Shown: positions 22,325-32,983 of the stretch, one piece after another
Layout: each line of letters starts with the position of its first letter
Position numbering within the stretch: the stretch's first letter is position 1
DNA from: Thermothelomyces thermophilus ATCC 42464
Taxonomy: Eukaryota > Ascomycota > Sordariomycetes > Sordariales > Chaetomiaceae
DNA: 64,000 nt
Reading direction: 5' to 3'
Assembly: GCF_000226095.1 (NCBI RefSeq)
Contig: NC_016475.1
Coordinates: 4,646,209 to 4,710,208, forward strand
Position numbers and translations under genes: made by a program
Notes under the pieces: model-generated
Seen by the model: only the letters and a program-made list of their open reading frames with translations
Databases searched by the model: none
Told to the model about the DNA's origin: nothing

Positions 22325-24769
22325 CTAGTCGAATAACGGGTCATATGACTCGCCTTCGTCTCCCTCCATATTATACCCCCTATCCCCATCGCTCTTAACG
22401 CTCCCAATTACAGTAGTGCCTTCTCTTTCAGCCTCCTGGTGATAGTTGCTATCTTCTATCCCTGGCGTTGCTACTACAGACTTGCGGGCACGTCGCTTCT
22501 TGAACCTCCTAATGTCCTTGATGATGGCTATATATAGAGACTCCTTCTTACCCCTGGATAGAGATAGTGACTCGATATCCTCTTCCTGCCCATCTTCACT
22601 GTCTGTGAAGTCAAATCTGTCATCGTCGCTATCGTCAATTGACATTGCAGTCGCGCCGCTAATCCATATCCCAGGACGTTCAGGGGATAGGAGTTTGACT
22701 TCTGACAACGGCTTCTTGGCTGACCAGGGGATTGGGACTTCTTTTCCATCTCCAAAGTCGAAAAAAGCCAGTGGCTAACGCTCCTTTGGTAGAACCCAGA
22801 GAGGGTCGTTATCGTCAAGAGGAAGATAGTCGTTCTTGTTAGTCTTTTCCAAGAATTCGGTAAAGGTTGCTATACAAAGGCGACGCCTATTAGTGCCAGG
22901 AATCTTGTTCTCTGGGCGCCTTTTCCAGACTTCGTATTCCTCCCTGTACTCTTGTTCAATCCGCTTGACGGCAATATGGGTAGCTTTTCAGCTGGCATCT
23001 CGAATTGCCTTAGCGCTCTTCTGAGCTCGGATCTCCTGAAACCGTCGAATCTGCCGGACGGTCACACTTGTCATAACCTCTCCTGTTAGCTTGATAAGTT
23101 GGCCTTGTATTTTCTTAGTAGATAGTGCGGCCAGACGGGCTCTCTTGTCCTTGGCGAAGTTATTCAGATATTCGTATGCCAGCTAACCCTTATTGACTAT
23201 CAACGTAATATCCCGAAAGTGTTCTTGTATTAGCGAACTAAAAAGCTCAAGATACTGCTCTTAAATATGGTTGATACCTTTTTTTACGCGTACCTATCGC
23301 TCGTTATCAGGAATCATTATAGGATATCTGACGCTCGTACTAGATGACACTTTCTCCCTGATCTAGTCTATTATAATATGTCGGTTTAGTAGAAAAAGAC
23401 CAGTCTTTTCGAATCCTGCTATAATATTTCGGCGTTTGAAACTAGCATCCCAGATTTCCTAGAATCCTCTGACAAAGTCTGCCCGGGTAAACGTAAGATC
23501 GCCATTTCGAACTACCTGCCGGAGACGTCATTGATATGCTTCCTTAAGATGGCGAAAGACTCCTATATCCATTGGCTAGATAAAGTATATTAAATGGGGA
23601 GGGAGGAAGATAATGATAATGTCAAACGAGAGGTAGTATTCGTAAAGCTCAAGGTTATAATGTTCTGTAAAGTTGTCTAGAATAAGTAATTAGTATATAC
23701 GTTCTTCTAATGGCGTAGATATATGGACTAAATCTTCAGGGGTAACGTTGTCTAGGTTAACAAAGTGTATACCGAGAGCAGGACTAAAGTTGCAATAGTC
23801 ATAACCAAACCATTCCTCGAAGCTTATACTATGTCGCTAGAACTCGGTATAGACGGCGAAGGAGTATTTATTAAAATGTTGTATCTAATCCATTGTAATC
23901 TTAGTGTTGTTAAACGCTATCTTTGACTTATAGAATCGAATCTCCTTATCAAGACCGTCGACATCCTAATCTTCTAATAGCCACTGTTTGAAGATACAGA
24001 ATACTAGGATAGTATCGCCAACAGCGTTTCTGGCGCCAATTATACTTATCGACTCTCGGTTATAAAGGTCTAGAATCTCTAGCTAATAAAATACTATAGT
24101 AAGCATTCTATATTAGTATCCAGGGAGGGAACTAACCTTCTTCTTCTTATCCGTTTTGACTGTCAAGATCTCAAACCGCCCATTTAACATTACAAGCATA
24201 CATCCAGTTTCGTCTACGTTCCAACAGCTAGATACGGTAATCTTGAAGCTTTCGATGGTATCCTCGAGCTTATTAAAGAACATCTCTAGTTCTTCTACCT
24301 GCTACTCGGCCGAGAGTCAGTTTACTTCGACTGGTTTGAAGAATGTCGGCTAAAACCATGGATGATCCTGTTTCCAACGCGACCACCAGTGCTTATTGAC
24401 AGGAGGGCAGGGAGGATCGCGACGTGCCCGTAAACGGTTGGCAGCATCTTGGAGAAGATCTTTGGCAGCGAGAGAACCAGATTCGATGAGCCAGTACGCG
24501 TATCCTTCGAGGGCCGAATCTTCGTCGTTTCGAAGCAACCAAGGTCTTCCAACTACGTTGCTACTGGTGGCTGAAAGACCAGTATCCTTCAAAGACTTCA
24601 AGTGCCGGCCAACCTGGGTCTTTCTAGTCTTGAATAGCTGAGCCGCGTGCCGAATACTGGGTTGCTTTCTATGGGGTAAACGGCTGGTTCGGTGGCGAGC
24701 TTGAGCGGCAAGGAGCCATTTGGCGGCCCGTATACTAGCCGGTTCCTGGATTTGGTCAGTCAGAGGCAT
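22325..24769 (-). pseudogene. Fot1/pogo transposase, interrupted by stops
   Basis: The minus-strand ATG at 24769 starts MPLTDQIQEPASIRAAKW. It is followed by a psq/CENP-B type DNA-binding half (KQPSIRHAAQLFKT...VGRPWLLRNDEDSALEGYAYW) and WWSRWKQDHPWF. A TAG sits right after PWF, near 24350. Continuing in frame, WNVDETG (about 24200-24215) carries the first catalytic Asp of the DDE triad. Further down, a LPPHL...PMDIGVFRHLKEAY block is readable with TAG inside. The tail (IDDSDDDRFDFTDSEDGQ, then RRFKKRRARK) is open to the stop at 22325. Transposases of this group cut and paste the element at TA sites. This copy cannot make full-length enzyme. Confidence 0.88.
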
Positions 24770-24870
24770 CGTATACAGGAGAGTAGGTTCAACTGGGCTT
24801 GTGGCAGTGGTTGTGTCTTCGAGTATAGGGAGTTGGCTGGTAAAATTGGACACGGATTTGGACGCATACC

Positions 24871-24965
24871 TGTCCGGCTATATTGGCATGTCCGGGGGTT
24901 TTGGCCCCACCTGTCGGGAGACAGGTGGTAGTCCTGAACTAATTAGTCAGCAACTAACCACCGGG
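24871..24965 (-). repeat. Right terminal inverted repeat of Fot1-like element
   Basis: The reverse complement starts CCCGGTGGTTAGTTGCTGAC at 24965 and matches the left repeat for about 95 bp with one visible mismatch near the inner end. Confidence 0.92.
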
Positions 24966-24967
24966 TA

Positions 24968-26038
24968 CTTCTTCTGCCCAAGACCCGATTGACGGGCGCG
25001 ACCCCAACGTGGAAGCGGGTCCCAAGTTCAGCATCCCTGCAGCCCTGAAAATCGCGCCGGCGCCGGGGAGTACGCGGTTGTAACCTTGTTCCCCGGCCCA
25101 ATCATTTAGCTACAAACTAGTTACTCCGTAGCTGGTCAAATTCCGGACCGAGGTGCGGACGGAGCCCAGACCGTGCTCGAACGCGGATTGTTACCCCACA
25201 TTCCGACCACTTACCATAGTAGGCAATTGTTGGCCCAGGAGCTGCAAGACCATGACATAACGGAATGCACCTATTTTTGTTGTCTTTGAGGAGTGCTTTC
25301 TTTTCCACGTAGTTAGGTTCTTTTCTGTCCGCTTAGAGCGGCATTGGCATTGCTGTCTCTATATCCGTTGCTTTCGGTACCACAGGAGGTGTTCGGCTTT
25401 CGGTACAGGAAGTGGAGAGGATGGTTTACGAACAGAACCAACTGCATAGTAGGTGCCTACCCAATCACACAACCCCCCCCCCCCTGCTGCTATAATGTAT
25501 ACGAGAAGGCCGACAATAGAACCAACATCTCCGCACACCCGGTGACGGGAATATCGGGCCCTGCTGATTCCCATGGTCGAGACCCCCCGGGCTGACAGCC
25601 AGCCGCAGGCACCCTCTCATCGTGCCGGGCCGGTCTCCGGACACTGACAGTAGACTGAATACAGCCACAACCAACTCACAGGTCCCCAAATCCTACCATA
25701 ACGCAACTCGATATGATCGAGCGGACGGACCTTCTGCAGATGGTTAGATGACTGCCAAGTCTTGAGCCCCAACAGCTTGTTAGCAGCAACCTCGAGGAGG
25801 CTGAGGCCGTGATGCGGGAGGAAATGAAATGAAGAAGTCATGGGATTCAGTCGCTCTAAGCGAGAGTTCGAAAGGAAACCGGAGATTTGATTAGTATATA
25901 AGTCGGTCTCTGAGACCATCTTTCGCGGCCACCTGAAGAAGCAAGTGCGAACAAATAGCAATTGCCATTGTTTTCTTCTCGCGGTTCTCTTTTACCTCTT
26001 TGGTTATCCGACCTCTGTCGAATCGGCCGCCGGCAACC
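24968..26038. other. Intergenic, upstream region of the chitinase
   Basis: No gene recognised. 25473-25484 is a C12 tract. A TATA-like TAGTATATAAG lies at about 25891-25901, roughly 140 bp before the chitinase ATG. Confidence 0.6.
25893..25900 (+). promoter_or_regulatory. TATA-like box for the chitinase gene
   Basis: GTATATAA about 140 bp before the ATG at 26039, a plausible distance for a filamentous-fungal promoter. Sequence resemblance only. Confidence 0.35.
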
Positions 26039-29000
26039 ATGGTGGCTTCTTCATGGTTCACCGCGCCGCTTGTGGCTGTTGCCCTCCTGCTCTCTCTCGA
26101 TGGAGCTGTGGCGAAGAAGCCAACATTCAGGCCTCCCTCCCTCCCAACGTACGACGATGATGCGGCTTGCCCAGAGCGATGCAGCGTTTCCGGGCCCAGT
26201 ACGGGGAACTGGTCCGTTTATCCCAACTTCGAGCCCATAAGGAAGTGCACGCAGACCATGTTTTACGACTTCTCTCTCTACGACTCGGTCGACGACCCGA
26301 CTGTCAACCACCGGATTCATGCTTGTTCATCTTTCGGTCCTGATTTCTCCATCATCCCCGGCTCCATTACCAAAACTGCTTACGCCTCGCCTGCGCCCGC
26401 CAAGATCCGGTTCGAGCTTGGATGGTGGAACCGGGGCTACGGCCTGGCTGCCCCCGGTCTCCGGTCCTTGGTAAAGCAACTCCGCGCCTACATCGATCAC
26501 GGACACGGCGACGGCGCCGCGGACAGGCCTTTCATCATATACGGCCAGTCTGGTCAAGCCACCATCGGTCTCTATATTGGCCAGGGTCTGCTGAGCCAGG
26601 GCCTTAGCAAGTCTGCACTCAAGATTCTCCAAGACAATCTCGCGAACTCGGACGTCTCAGCACCGAGCCTGGCCATACAGCTCTGTGGCCAGGGCTACGG
26701 TAGTAGCCATATCTTTGGGGCTATGGTCACCAGCAATGGAACCTTCGCTCCCATCCAAGAGGCTATCAGGACATGGGCCAATGCCACGTGCCTGTCCTTC
26801 GCCGGATCCAAGGAGTTCCCCGGCGAGGTCATGTTTACTACGCCGCTCTTGCTCGCCAATGGCACCGCCAACTCGACCGTCCGGGCTCGGTCCCTCCGCC
26901 CCTATGCGGCTGAGTGTCGGACAGTGCAGGTCGAGGCCGGTGACAGCTGTGGGACACTGGCCAAGAAATGTGGCATCTCTGGTGCCGACTTCACCAACTA
27001 CAACCCTGGAGCGAGCTTCTGCTCCACGTTGAAGCCGAAACAGCACGTGTGCTGCTCGAGCGGAACGCTTCCAGACTTTCGCCCTGTCACCAACCCGGAC
27101 GGCTCATGCTACTCATACAAGGTCAAGAGCAATGACAACTGCGCTGACCTCGCCGCCGAGTACGGTCTTACGGTCGACGAAATTGAGAGCTTCAACAAGA
27201 ACACCTGGGGCTGGGGCGGCTGTAAGGTCCTATTCCTTGACACCATCATGTGCCTTAGCAAAGGGGCTCCGCCATTCCCAGCTCCGATCTCCAACGCTAT
27301 CTGCGGTCCGCAGAAGCTCGGCACCATCCCGCCAACGGACGGCTCCAATATCGCAGACCTTAACCCCTGTCCGATCAATGCCTGTTGCAACATCTGGGGC
27401 CAGTGTGGCATCTCCAAGGACTTCTGCATCGACACGAACACTGGGCCCCCGGGGACGGCTGCCCCCGGTACCTACGGCTGTATCTCCAACTGCGGCCTCG
27501 ATATCGTCAAGGGAAAGGGGACCGGCTCCATCAAAATCGCCTACTTTGAAGGCTTCGGCCTGGAACGAGAGTGTCTTTTCCGGGACGCCTCCCAGATCGA
27601 TAGGTCCAAATACACACACGTCCACTTCGCCTTCGGCACGTTGACCCCGACCTATGAGGTTAACGTTGGCGATATACTGTCCTCGTACCAATTCACCCAA
27701 TTCAAGCTTATCTCTGGGCCTAAGAAGATCCTATCGTTTGGGGGCTGGGACTTTTCGACCTCAAAGGCGACTTATTCCATCTTCCGTAACGGCGTTAAGG
27801 CCGAGAACCGTCTCACCATGGCTAAAAGCATCGCCAATTTCATCAAGGAACACGACCTCGACGGCGTCGACATTGACTGGGAATATCCAGGAGCGCCTGA
27901 TATCCCCGATATCCCTGCGGGCGAAGAGGACGAGGGAACCAACTACCTGGCCTTTCTTGTCGTCCTAAAGAACCTGCTTCCTGGAAAGAGCATCTCCATT
28001 GCCGCACCGTCGTCGTATTGGTACTTGAAGCAGTTCCCCATCAAGGCCATCAGTCGGATTGTGGACTATATCGTCTTCATGTCCTACGACATCCACGGCC
28101 AGTGGGATGCCCACAACATGTGGTCCCAGGACGGATGCGTTACAGGCAACTGTCTACGGAGCCATGTCAACCTGACGGAGACTAGGCTGGCGTTGGTTAT
28201 GATTACTAAGGCAGGTGTCCCTGGCGAGAAGGTCATTGTTGGTGTGACTAGCTACGGCCGGTCCTTTGACATGGCTCAACCCGGCTGCTGGAGCCCCGAC
28301 TGTCAGTTTACGGGGGACCGTCTGAACTCGAACGCAAAACCGGGGAGGTGTACCGGTACGGCCGGATACATTTCCAACGCCGAGATTGACGAGATCTTGG
28401 CCGGCGGGGGATCGAGCGGGGGATCGAGCCAGGCGCGTGCGGGACGAGTCGTCGCGAGCTTTGTTGATACCAGTAGTAATACGGATGTGCTGGTCTACGA
28501 CAACAACCAATGGGTCGGCTATATGAGCGAAAAGACCAAGAAAACCCGTACGACCCTCTATACGGGTTGGGGCTTGGGAGGTACGACCGACTGGGCCAGC
28601 GATTTACAGCAATACCACGACGTCCCCGGGCCGGCAAAGGACTGGACAGAGTTTAAGCAACTCATCCGCGCCGGAGAGGACCCGAAGTCCGACCACTCAC
28701 GCGAAGGCGACTGGACTAAGTTCGACTGTACGAACCCGTACTTGGTCGATAAAACATTCTACACGCCTACTCAGCGCTGGAAGAACTTGGATACGGATGC
28801 TGCGTGGCGCGACGTTGTTAGGATCTGGAAAGAGACCGATAAACCCCGCAATATCATGTTTACGGCCTCAGTCTCGACTACGCTTTACATCTCGGCCGAC
28901 GTCGACTGCAGAAACCTAGAGGATTGCAACACGACCGAAGAGTGCTCAGCGGGCCTCAACGGGCCGTACTCTGGTCCTGCCGCGCAGTTCATCTGGAACT

Positions 29001-30445
29001 CGATGGTAAAGATCCATGCCATGTACCACAACTACGTTCTGATGCTCGAAAGGGCCACCTCTCTCGTTAGCATGGCACTCGACGACATGCAAAAAACATT
29101 CGCGCCGGTTCCGGTGGAGGAAGATAAGGCGTGGCTCTACCTCCTCATCGACCTCATCACCCTTGGCACCCTTACTGTTGCGGGGCCCTTGTACAACAGG
29201 CAACTGGGGATGTATGTCTATTTCTCCGACAAGTCTGTCGACGACATCAAGGACACCACCATGACCCTGATTGGACAAAGCACGACCATCGCCAAGGATG
29301 TGTTGTCGACCAAGCAAGAAGCATGGACTGAGAACTTGCAGGCTAGCTTCAACAATATGTTGAGCCGGGTCATTGAAGGTTGGCAGAATGCCACATCTCT
29401 CGCCGTCAATAAGATATTCAGCGGCAGTGAAACGTCCCTCAACATTCTTTGGGACGTCATGTCGGATGGAAAACTCATCGAGGGCATGCCGCCACCGGGA
29501 AGCGGGCCCCCCCCCGACCCCGGAAACATCCATAACGAGCTCCAAGCCAACGTGAAAAAGTCGATTTATGCTTTCGCCATCCCCAACCTCTGGCGCGTAT
29601 CGCAGACGTTTGCCTTCATCCTCGACTCGGGTTTCGGGTGCGACGTCGAGAAGCCGCTGCAGGACTACCTCGAGGACGAGACCATGGAGGCCACAGGCGC
29701 CTGCGTCGACGGAAAGCGGTACTACCTGGTTGCCCCGATCGGCGAGTCCAGGACATGCGACTGGGTGAACGGAATGTGGGATTGCACACTTTCCAACAAG
29801 TTCTCGGCGCCTCCGGGACTGGACAGGCTCGGCGCCGACTTCGGCTATCTCACCAAGGAGGACTTCATCAAGGGTTCCATCCGCACGTGGCTCAAGAACG
29901 GCAAACGGAATGCCGGCGGCGGCATGCCGGACGTGACCGACATCGATACCATCAACAGCCTTATCGACCTCGATTTCACCACGCCGGGCTTCATCCACCT
30001 CCCCGTCTGCAGCCCCGAGCGGGCGTACCAGACGTGGGACACGAGCTCCTCGGGCTATGGCGCCAACTACCCGTGCGACCCCCCGCCGGGTATCAACAAC
30101 TGCGGCGATTCGACCTTTGAGGATCAGACCAGCGCCGCGTCGCCTAAGGTCGAGGATTGCCTGCAGATCATCAAGAACATCCAGGACGACGGTAAGACCG
30201 AGTGGACCATCCAGGTTCTGGGCAAGAACCAGCGCGAGATTGCCAAGTTTGGGGAGTGCCGCTTCGGCGTCGAGGCGACCGAGCAGACCGGCAACGCCGA
30301 CTTCAAGGTCGGCGGCCAGGACGTCATCGACATCATCAACGACGCCGTCGAGAAGTTCGGCGGGAGCGGTAGGGTCGGCGCCAAGGGAGACATGTCGTGC
30401 AACGGCAACATCAAGGGGCAGGCTGTCAAATGGGGTATCTACTAA
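26039..30445 (+). CDS. Large LysM/CBM18/GH18 chitinase with C-terminal Hce2 domain (subgroup C, killer-toxin-like)
   Basis: A single uninterrupted frame of 1468 residues. The ATG at 26039 gives MVASSWFTAPLVAVALLLSL, a signal peptide. Two LysM-like modules lie at about 290-340 (CRTVQVEAGDSCGTLAKKC) and 356-405 (YSYKVKSNDNCADLA). A cysteine-rich chitin-binding type 1 module (CBM18) is at about 421-485. The GH18 barrel spans about 497-860 with catalytic DGVDIDWE at 608-615 (Glu615 the acid). About 490 residues without a family I recognise follow. The end (about 1353-1467, GECRFGVEA...) matches the Hce2 (Ecp2-homologue) domain. This order is known from fungal subgroup C chitinases, thought to loosen foreign or own chitin. 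A LysM gene nearby fits the usual pairing. It is secreted, intact and GC-rich despite flanking transposons. Confidence 0.9.
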   Translation: MVASSWFTAPLVAVALLLSLDGAVAKKPTFRPPSLPTYDDDAACPERCSVSGPSTGNWSVYPNFEPIRKCTQTMFYDFSLYDSVDDPTVNHRIHACSSFGPDFSIIPGSITKTAYASPAPAKIRFELGWWNRGYGLAAPGLRSLVKQLRAYIDHGHGDGAADRPFIIYGQSGQATIGLYIGQGLLSQGLSKSALKILQDNLANSDVSAPSLAIQLCGQGYGSSHIFGAMVTSNGTFAPIQEAIRTWANATCLSFAGSKEFPGEVMFTTPLLLANGTANSTVRARSLRPYAAECRTVQVEAGDSCGTLAKKCGISGADFTNYNPGASFCSTLKPKQHVCCSSGTLPDFRPVTNPDGSCYSYKVKSNDNCADLAAEYGLTVDEIESFNKNTWGWGGCKVLFLDTIMCLSKGAPPFPAPISNAICGPQKLGTIPPTDGSNIADLNPCPINACCNIWGQCGISKDFCIDTNTGPPGTAAPGTYGCISNCGLDIVKGKGTGSIKIAYFEGFGLERECLFRDASQIDRSKYTHVHFAFGTLTPTYEVNVGDILSSYQFTQFKLISGPKKILSFGGWDFSTSKATYSIFRNGVKAENRLTMAKSIANFIKEHDLDGVDIDWEYPGAPDIPDIPAGEEDEGTNYLAFLVVLKNLLPGKSISIAAPSSYWYLKQFPIKAISRIVDYIVFMSYDIHGQWDAHNMWSQDGCVTGNCLRSHVNLTETRLALVMITKAGVPGEKVIVGVTSYGRSFDMAQPGCWSPDCQFTGDRLNSNAKPGRCTGTAGYISNAEIDEILAGGGSSGGSSQARAGRVVASFVDTSSNTDVLVYDNNQWVGYMSEKTKKTRTTLYTGWGLGGTTDWASDLQQYHDVPGPAKDWTEFKQLIRAGEDPKSDHSREGDWTKFDCTNPYLVDKTFYTPTQRWKNLDTDAAWRDVVRIWKETDKPRNIMFTASVSTTLYISADVDCRNLEDCNTTEECSAGLNGPYSGPAAQFIWNSMVKIHAMYHNYVLMLERATSLVSMALDDMQKTFAPVPVEEDKAWLYLLIDLITLGTLTVAGPLYNRQLGMYVYFSDKSVDDIKDTTMTLIGQSTTIAKDVLSTKQEAWTENLQASFNNMLSRVIEGWQNATSLAVNKIFSGSETSLNILWDVMSDGKLIEGMPPPGSGPPPDPGNIHNELQANVKKSIYAFAIPNLWRVSQTFAFILDSGFGCDVEKPLQDYLEDETMEATGACVDGKRYYLVAPIGESRTCDWVNGMWDCTLSNKFSAPPGLDRLGADFGYLTKEDFIKGSIRTWLKNGKRNAGGGMPDVTDIDTINSLIDLDFTTPGFIHLPVCSPERAYQTWDTSSSGYGANYPCDPPPGINNCGDSTFEDQTSAASPKVEDCLQIIKNIQDDGKTEWTIQVLGKNQREIAKFGECRFGVEATEQTGNADFKVGGQDVIDIINDAVEKFGGSGRVGAKGDMSCNGNIKGQAVKWGIY

Positions 30446-30769
30446 TAACGTACCTTAGGCACCTTACCTACTCCTGCTTACATGCACCATGTTACCATAA
30501 TGTAATTATCCTTTTTCTTTCCTTCCTCTTCTCTTCTCTCCTGTTCTTTCTCCTTTTCTTGTGTGTGTGTTTCGAAACAAATGTATAAAAGTTGATAGCT
30601 CATTGTACACCTTGGAAGAGGGATTCTGGCTGGACGATATTTTAATTATTAGTTTCTTATCCCGTCTTAGCACACAATCTATGATGAACATACGTAGGTA
30701 CAGAGCAGCCAGATGACTCCCGTTTTTGGGCATCCGAAACAGGAGAAATGGGAATGCCGCCACCTTCAA
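30446..30769. other. Convergent 3' region between chitinase and metallophosphoesterase
   Basis: A pyrimidine-rich stretch at 30510-30560 and AATAAT/ATGTATAAAAG-like AT motifs fit two facing 3' ends. No gene seen. Confidence 0.5.
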
Positions 30770-31756
30770 TCAAGCGTCGGCCGGTGGGAGTCCGATCTCC
30801 ACAACCCAGGGCAAGTGTGGCCCGTTGCTCTCGCTCAGGCTCTGGACGGCGGCGTTGACGAATAGAGTTTGCCGGCCCGGCGTCAGGGGATGAACTTGAA
30901 GCGGGTCCGAACCGTAGTGGCATGTCGCGCGGTAGCCAAGTTGTTTGAGTGCCATGAGTCGCTCTTCTTTTTCGAGTACTTCCCGGGTCGAGTCCCATTT
31001 TGTCGGGCCGAGCGTGGCCAGGGACTCAATCGCGGTCGAAGCGCCGTTATCGATGTCGGAGAAGTGCGAGGGCGATTCGCTGGCCTTGTCACCGCGCCAG
31101 GTGATAAGTTTGGAGCCCCAGCCTTTGTGGATGTGGCCGAAGCAGTGCAGACGCGGACGGGACCGTGCTACGGCGGCGAAGAGCTGGTCGCAGCCGCCGC
31201 GCTGCTTGGAGGCAGTGAGATCCAGAACGCCCATTGGGGGCCCGTGTGTGATGACGACATCGGCACCGTCAAGAGCGAAGTTATGCTCGTCACCGCGTCG
31301 GTACTGAAACCCCCAGTCAGCTTCGAGTGACGGCGTATATGGGCTCGCGTATACGGTGAGCCTCGCGCCGTTCTGGAGGTTGAAATGATGGGTGCCTTCG
31401 TCCAGCAAGATGATATTTGACGATGCTGCTTCGGCAAACAGCTGCCGTGCTTTGCCAAAATATCCGTACTCCTGCCGCACCAGGTCTGGCGCAATGGAAA
31501 ACGTGGAGATGGCATGGTTAACCTTCTTTTGGAAAGCGGCTATGTCGAGGGTGAAGTCGTGGTTCCCTGCAATGACCAGCTTAATCGGGGCCTTAATGCT
31601 TTTGAGAAGCTCCAGTGATGTCCGGAATTCGCTCAGCTTGGACTCGTCGGTCAGATCGCCGCAGTGTATCGCTACATCTGCAGCTACATCAGGGGCAGTT
31701 AACCCTTTTTCAGCGTGGGTGTCGGAAAGAATGAGAAATCTTGTCTTGATGTCCAT
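30770..31756 (-). CDS. Calcineurin-like metallophosphoesterase
   Basis: 328 residues from the ATG at 31756; an in-frame ATG 63 bases upstream is possible but adds only a basic, unconserved stretch. All metal-binding motifs of the superfamily are in order: SDTH (Asp12, His14), HCGDLTD (Asp34), AGNHDF, then THGPPMG and FGHIH. These coordinate two metal ions that activate water for phosphoester hydrolysis. The compact single domain resembles the MPPED1/239AB-like subgroup widespread in ascomycetes. The C-terminal about 90 residues are specific to fungal members. No signal peptide, so cytosolic. The substrate is unknown, possibly cyclic nucleotides or other phosphodiesters. It faces the chitinase tail to tail. 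Confidence 0.85.
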   Translation of the reverse strand: MDIKTRFLILSDTHAEKGLTAPDVAADVAIHCGDLTDESKLSEFRTSLELLKSIKAPIKLVIAGNHDFTLDIAAFQKKVNHAISTFSIAPDLVRQEYGYFGKARQLFAEAASSNIILLDEGTHHFNLQNGARLTVYASPYTPSLEADWGFQYRRGDEHNFALDGADVVITHGPPMGVLDLTASKQRGGCDQLFAAVARSRPRLHCFGHIHKGWGSKLITWRGDKASESPSHFSDIDNGASTAIESLATLGPTKWDSTREVLEKEERLMALKQLGYRATCHYGSDPLQVHPLTPGRQTLFVNAAVQSLSESNGPHLPWVVEIGLPPADA

Positions 31757-32983
31757 GGTTGATGAATAAGACAACTGATCGAGGGCGCTCCGTTTTTTTT
31801 CTCTTGTTGGGTGTTTCAAAGTAGGTCAAAGGTTTCTTCTAAGGGCTTGAGGGTAAGGTGGGCCAGGAGCGAAAACATTTGAGCCTCCCGGATATCTTGA
31901 ACTATATTATACCTGACCACCAGTCAACATGCGCAGCCAGTTGCTCGGGATACGCTGCAGGTGAGCTGCGTACTTCGTCATACTTTGTGGCAGACTTTGC
32001 CTCCACTGTGCATCAGGGATGTAATATGTGATCATGTCTTGAAGGACCCGGTATAATTAACTAATTAATATATTACGCGCCGCATATTCATGGAAGAACC
32101 AGGAAAGGGGTAAGAAGAACTTGGTGAAATCAAACTCTCATCAGATGTAATTAACGTGCCCAAATGTTATTAACCTCGCCCTCGGTACATTGACTGTGGT
32201 TGTCGGTCGAAGGTGTTGCAGGCCTTGACCCAAAGGCGGTTGTTGGGAACAACCATGGCCGCGATTTTCCCAGAACGTGCATCTGTATACCGACCTACGC
32301 ATTGCGTACTCTTAGTCGTAGCTGTTAGGGTCTCGTTATGACGTGGTGGAATGGTTATTAGCTCTCTTCCCCAGATCAAAGCCAGGCCGACCTGCTTCTT
32401 ATACGTTTGAGGCCTGCTTTGTGCTGCCTCCCATTGCTGTCGTCTATCACAGTCAACATGGCGAGTACTACCAGATAACATACTATGGAATCCTACGGTG
32501 TTGACAAGCGGGTTGTGCTGTTTAATTTCAGGGAGTCCGCAGCAATGAGAAGTGCAGTATTGGCGAGCTGTGCAGAACGCGCTGCCGCGTCAACGTTGCC
32601 ATGCACGCTAACATGCACCTGATGTTATTCTGGAAAGAGAACAACATTCGGCACACTACAACGAGAACCATATTGCTGGCCTGAGTTGTACAATTTATGT
32701 GGGAGTGAAACTGCATCTCATTAGGTCGTCCACGCTATATTAAACTTGGTTATCATGGTATCGTCATTATGCTGCATTCCTAAGAAGTAAGTCCACCGTC
32801 TAACCACGCTGTTTGTCGAAAAGCCAAGGGTATTTGATGCCTGTATGGATGATAAGAAAGGCGAGAGACTAAGGAAGACAGAATTAGGGGTTGACAACCT
32901 TTTGAGGTGTCTGGCGGACAAGAGTGACTTGAAGGGCAGTTTTGCTGTCGCCGAGTCGAACCCGTGCGACTGTTCTCCCAGCT
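31757..32983. other. Intergenic, nothing recognised
   Basis: About 1.2 kb without a supported gene. A 103-codon minus frame at 32170-32481 has no family features. Confidence 0.5.

Larger units (their letters stand above)
22057..24965 (-). mobile_element. Full-length Fot1/pogo-type DNA transposon (Tc1/mariner superfamily)
   Basis: 2909 bp bounded by terminal inverted repeats 22057-22151 and 24871-24965 and by TA on each side (22055-22056 and 24966-24967), the usual target duplication for this superfamily. The first 90 bases of the two repeats are identical by eye. The transposase reads on the minus strand. The outer parts are little mutated, while 23160-24150 carries many TAG codons, so decay is uneven. 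The rearranged relative at 12895-13659 is RIP-altered from end to end. Confidence 0.92.

Noticed and set aside
28946-29998. 350-codon minus-strand open frame
   Set aside because: Antisense to the chitinase coding frame, low-information composition, no motifs.
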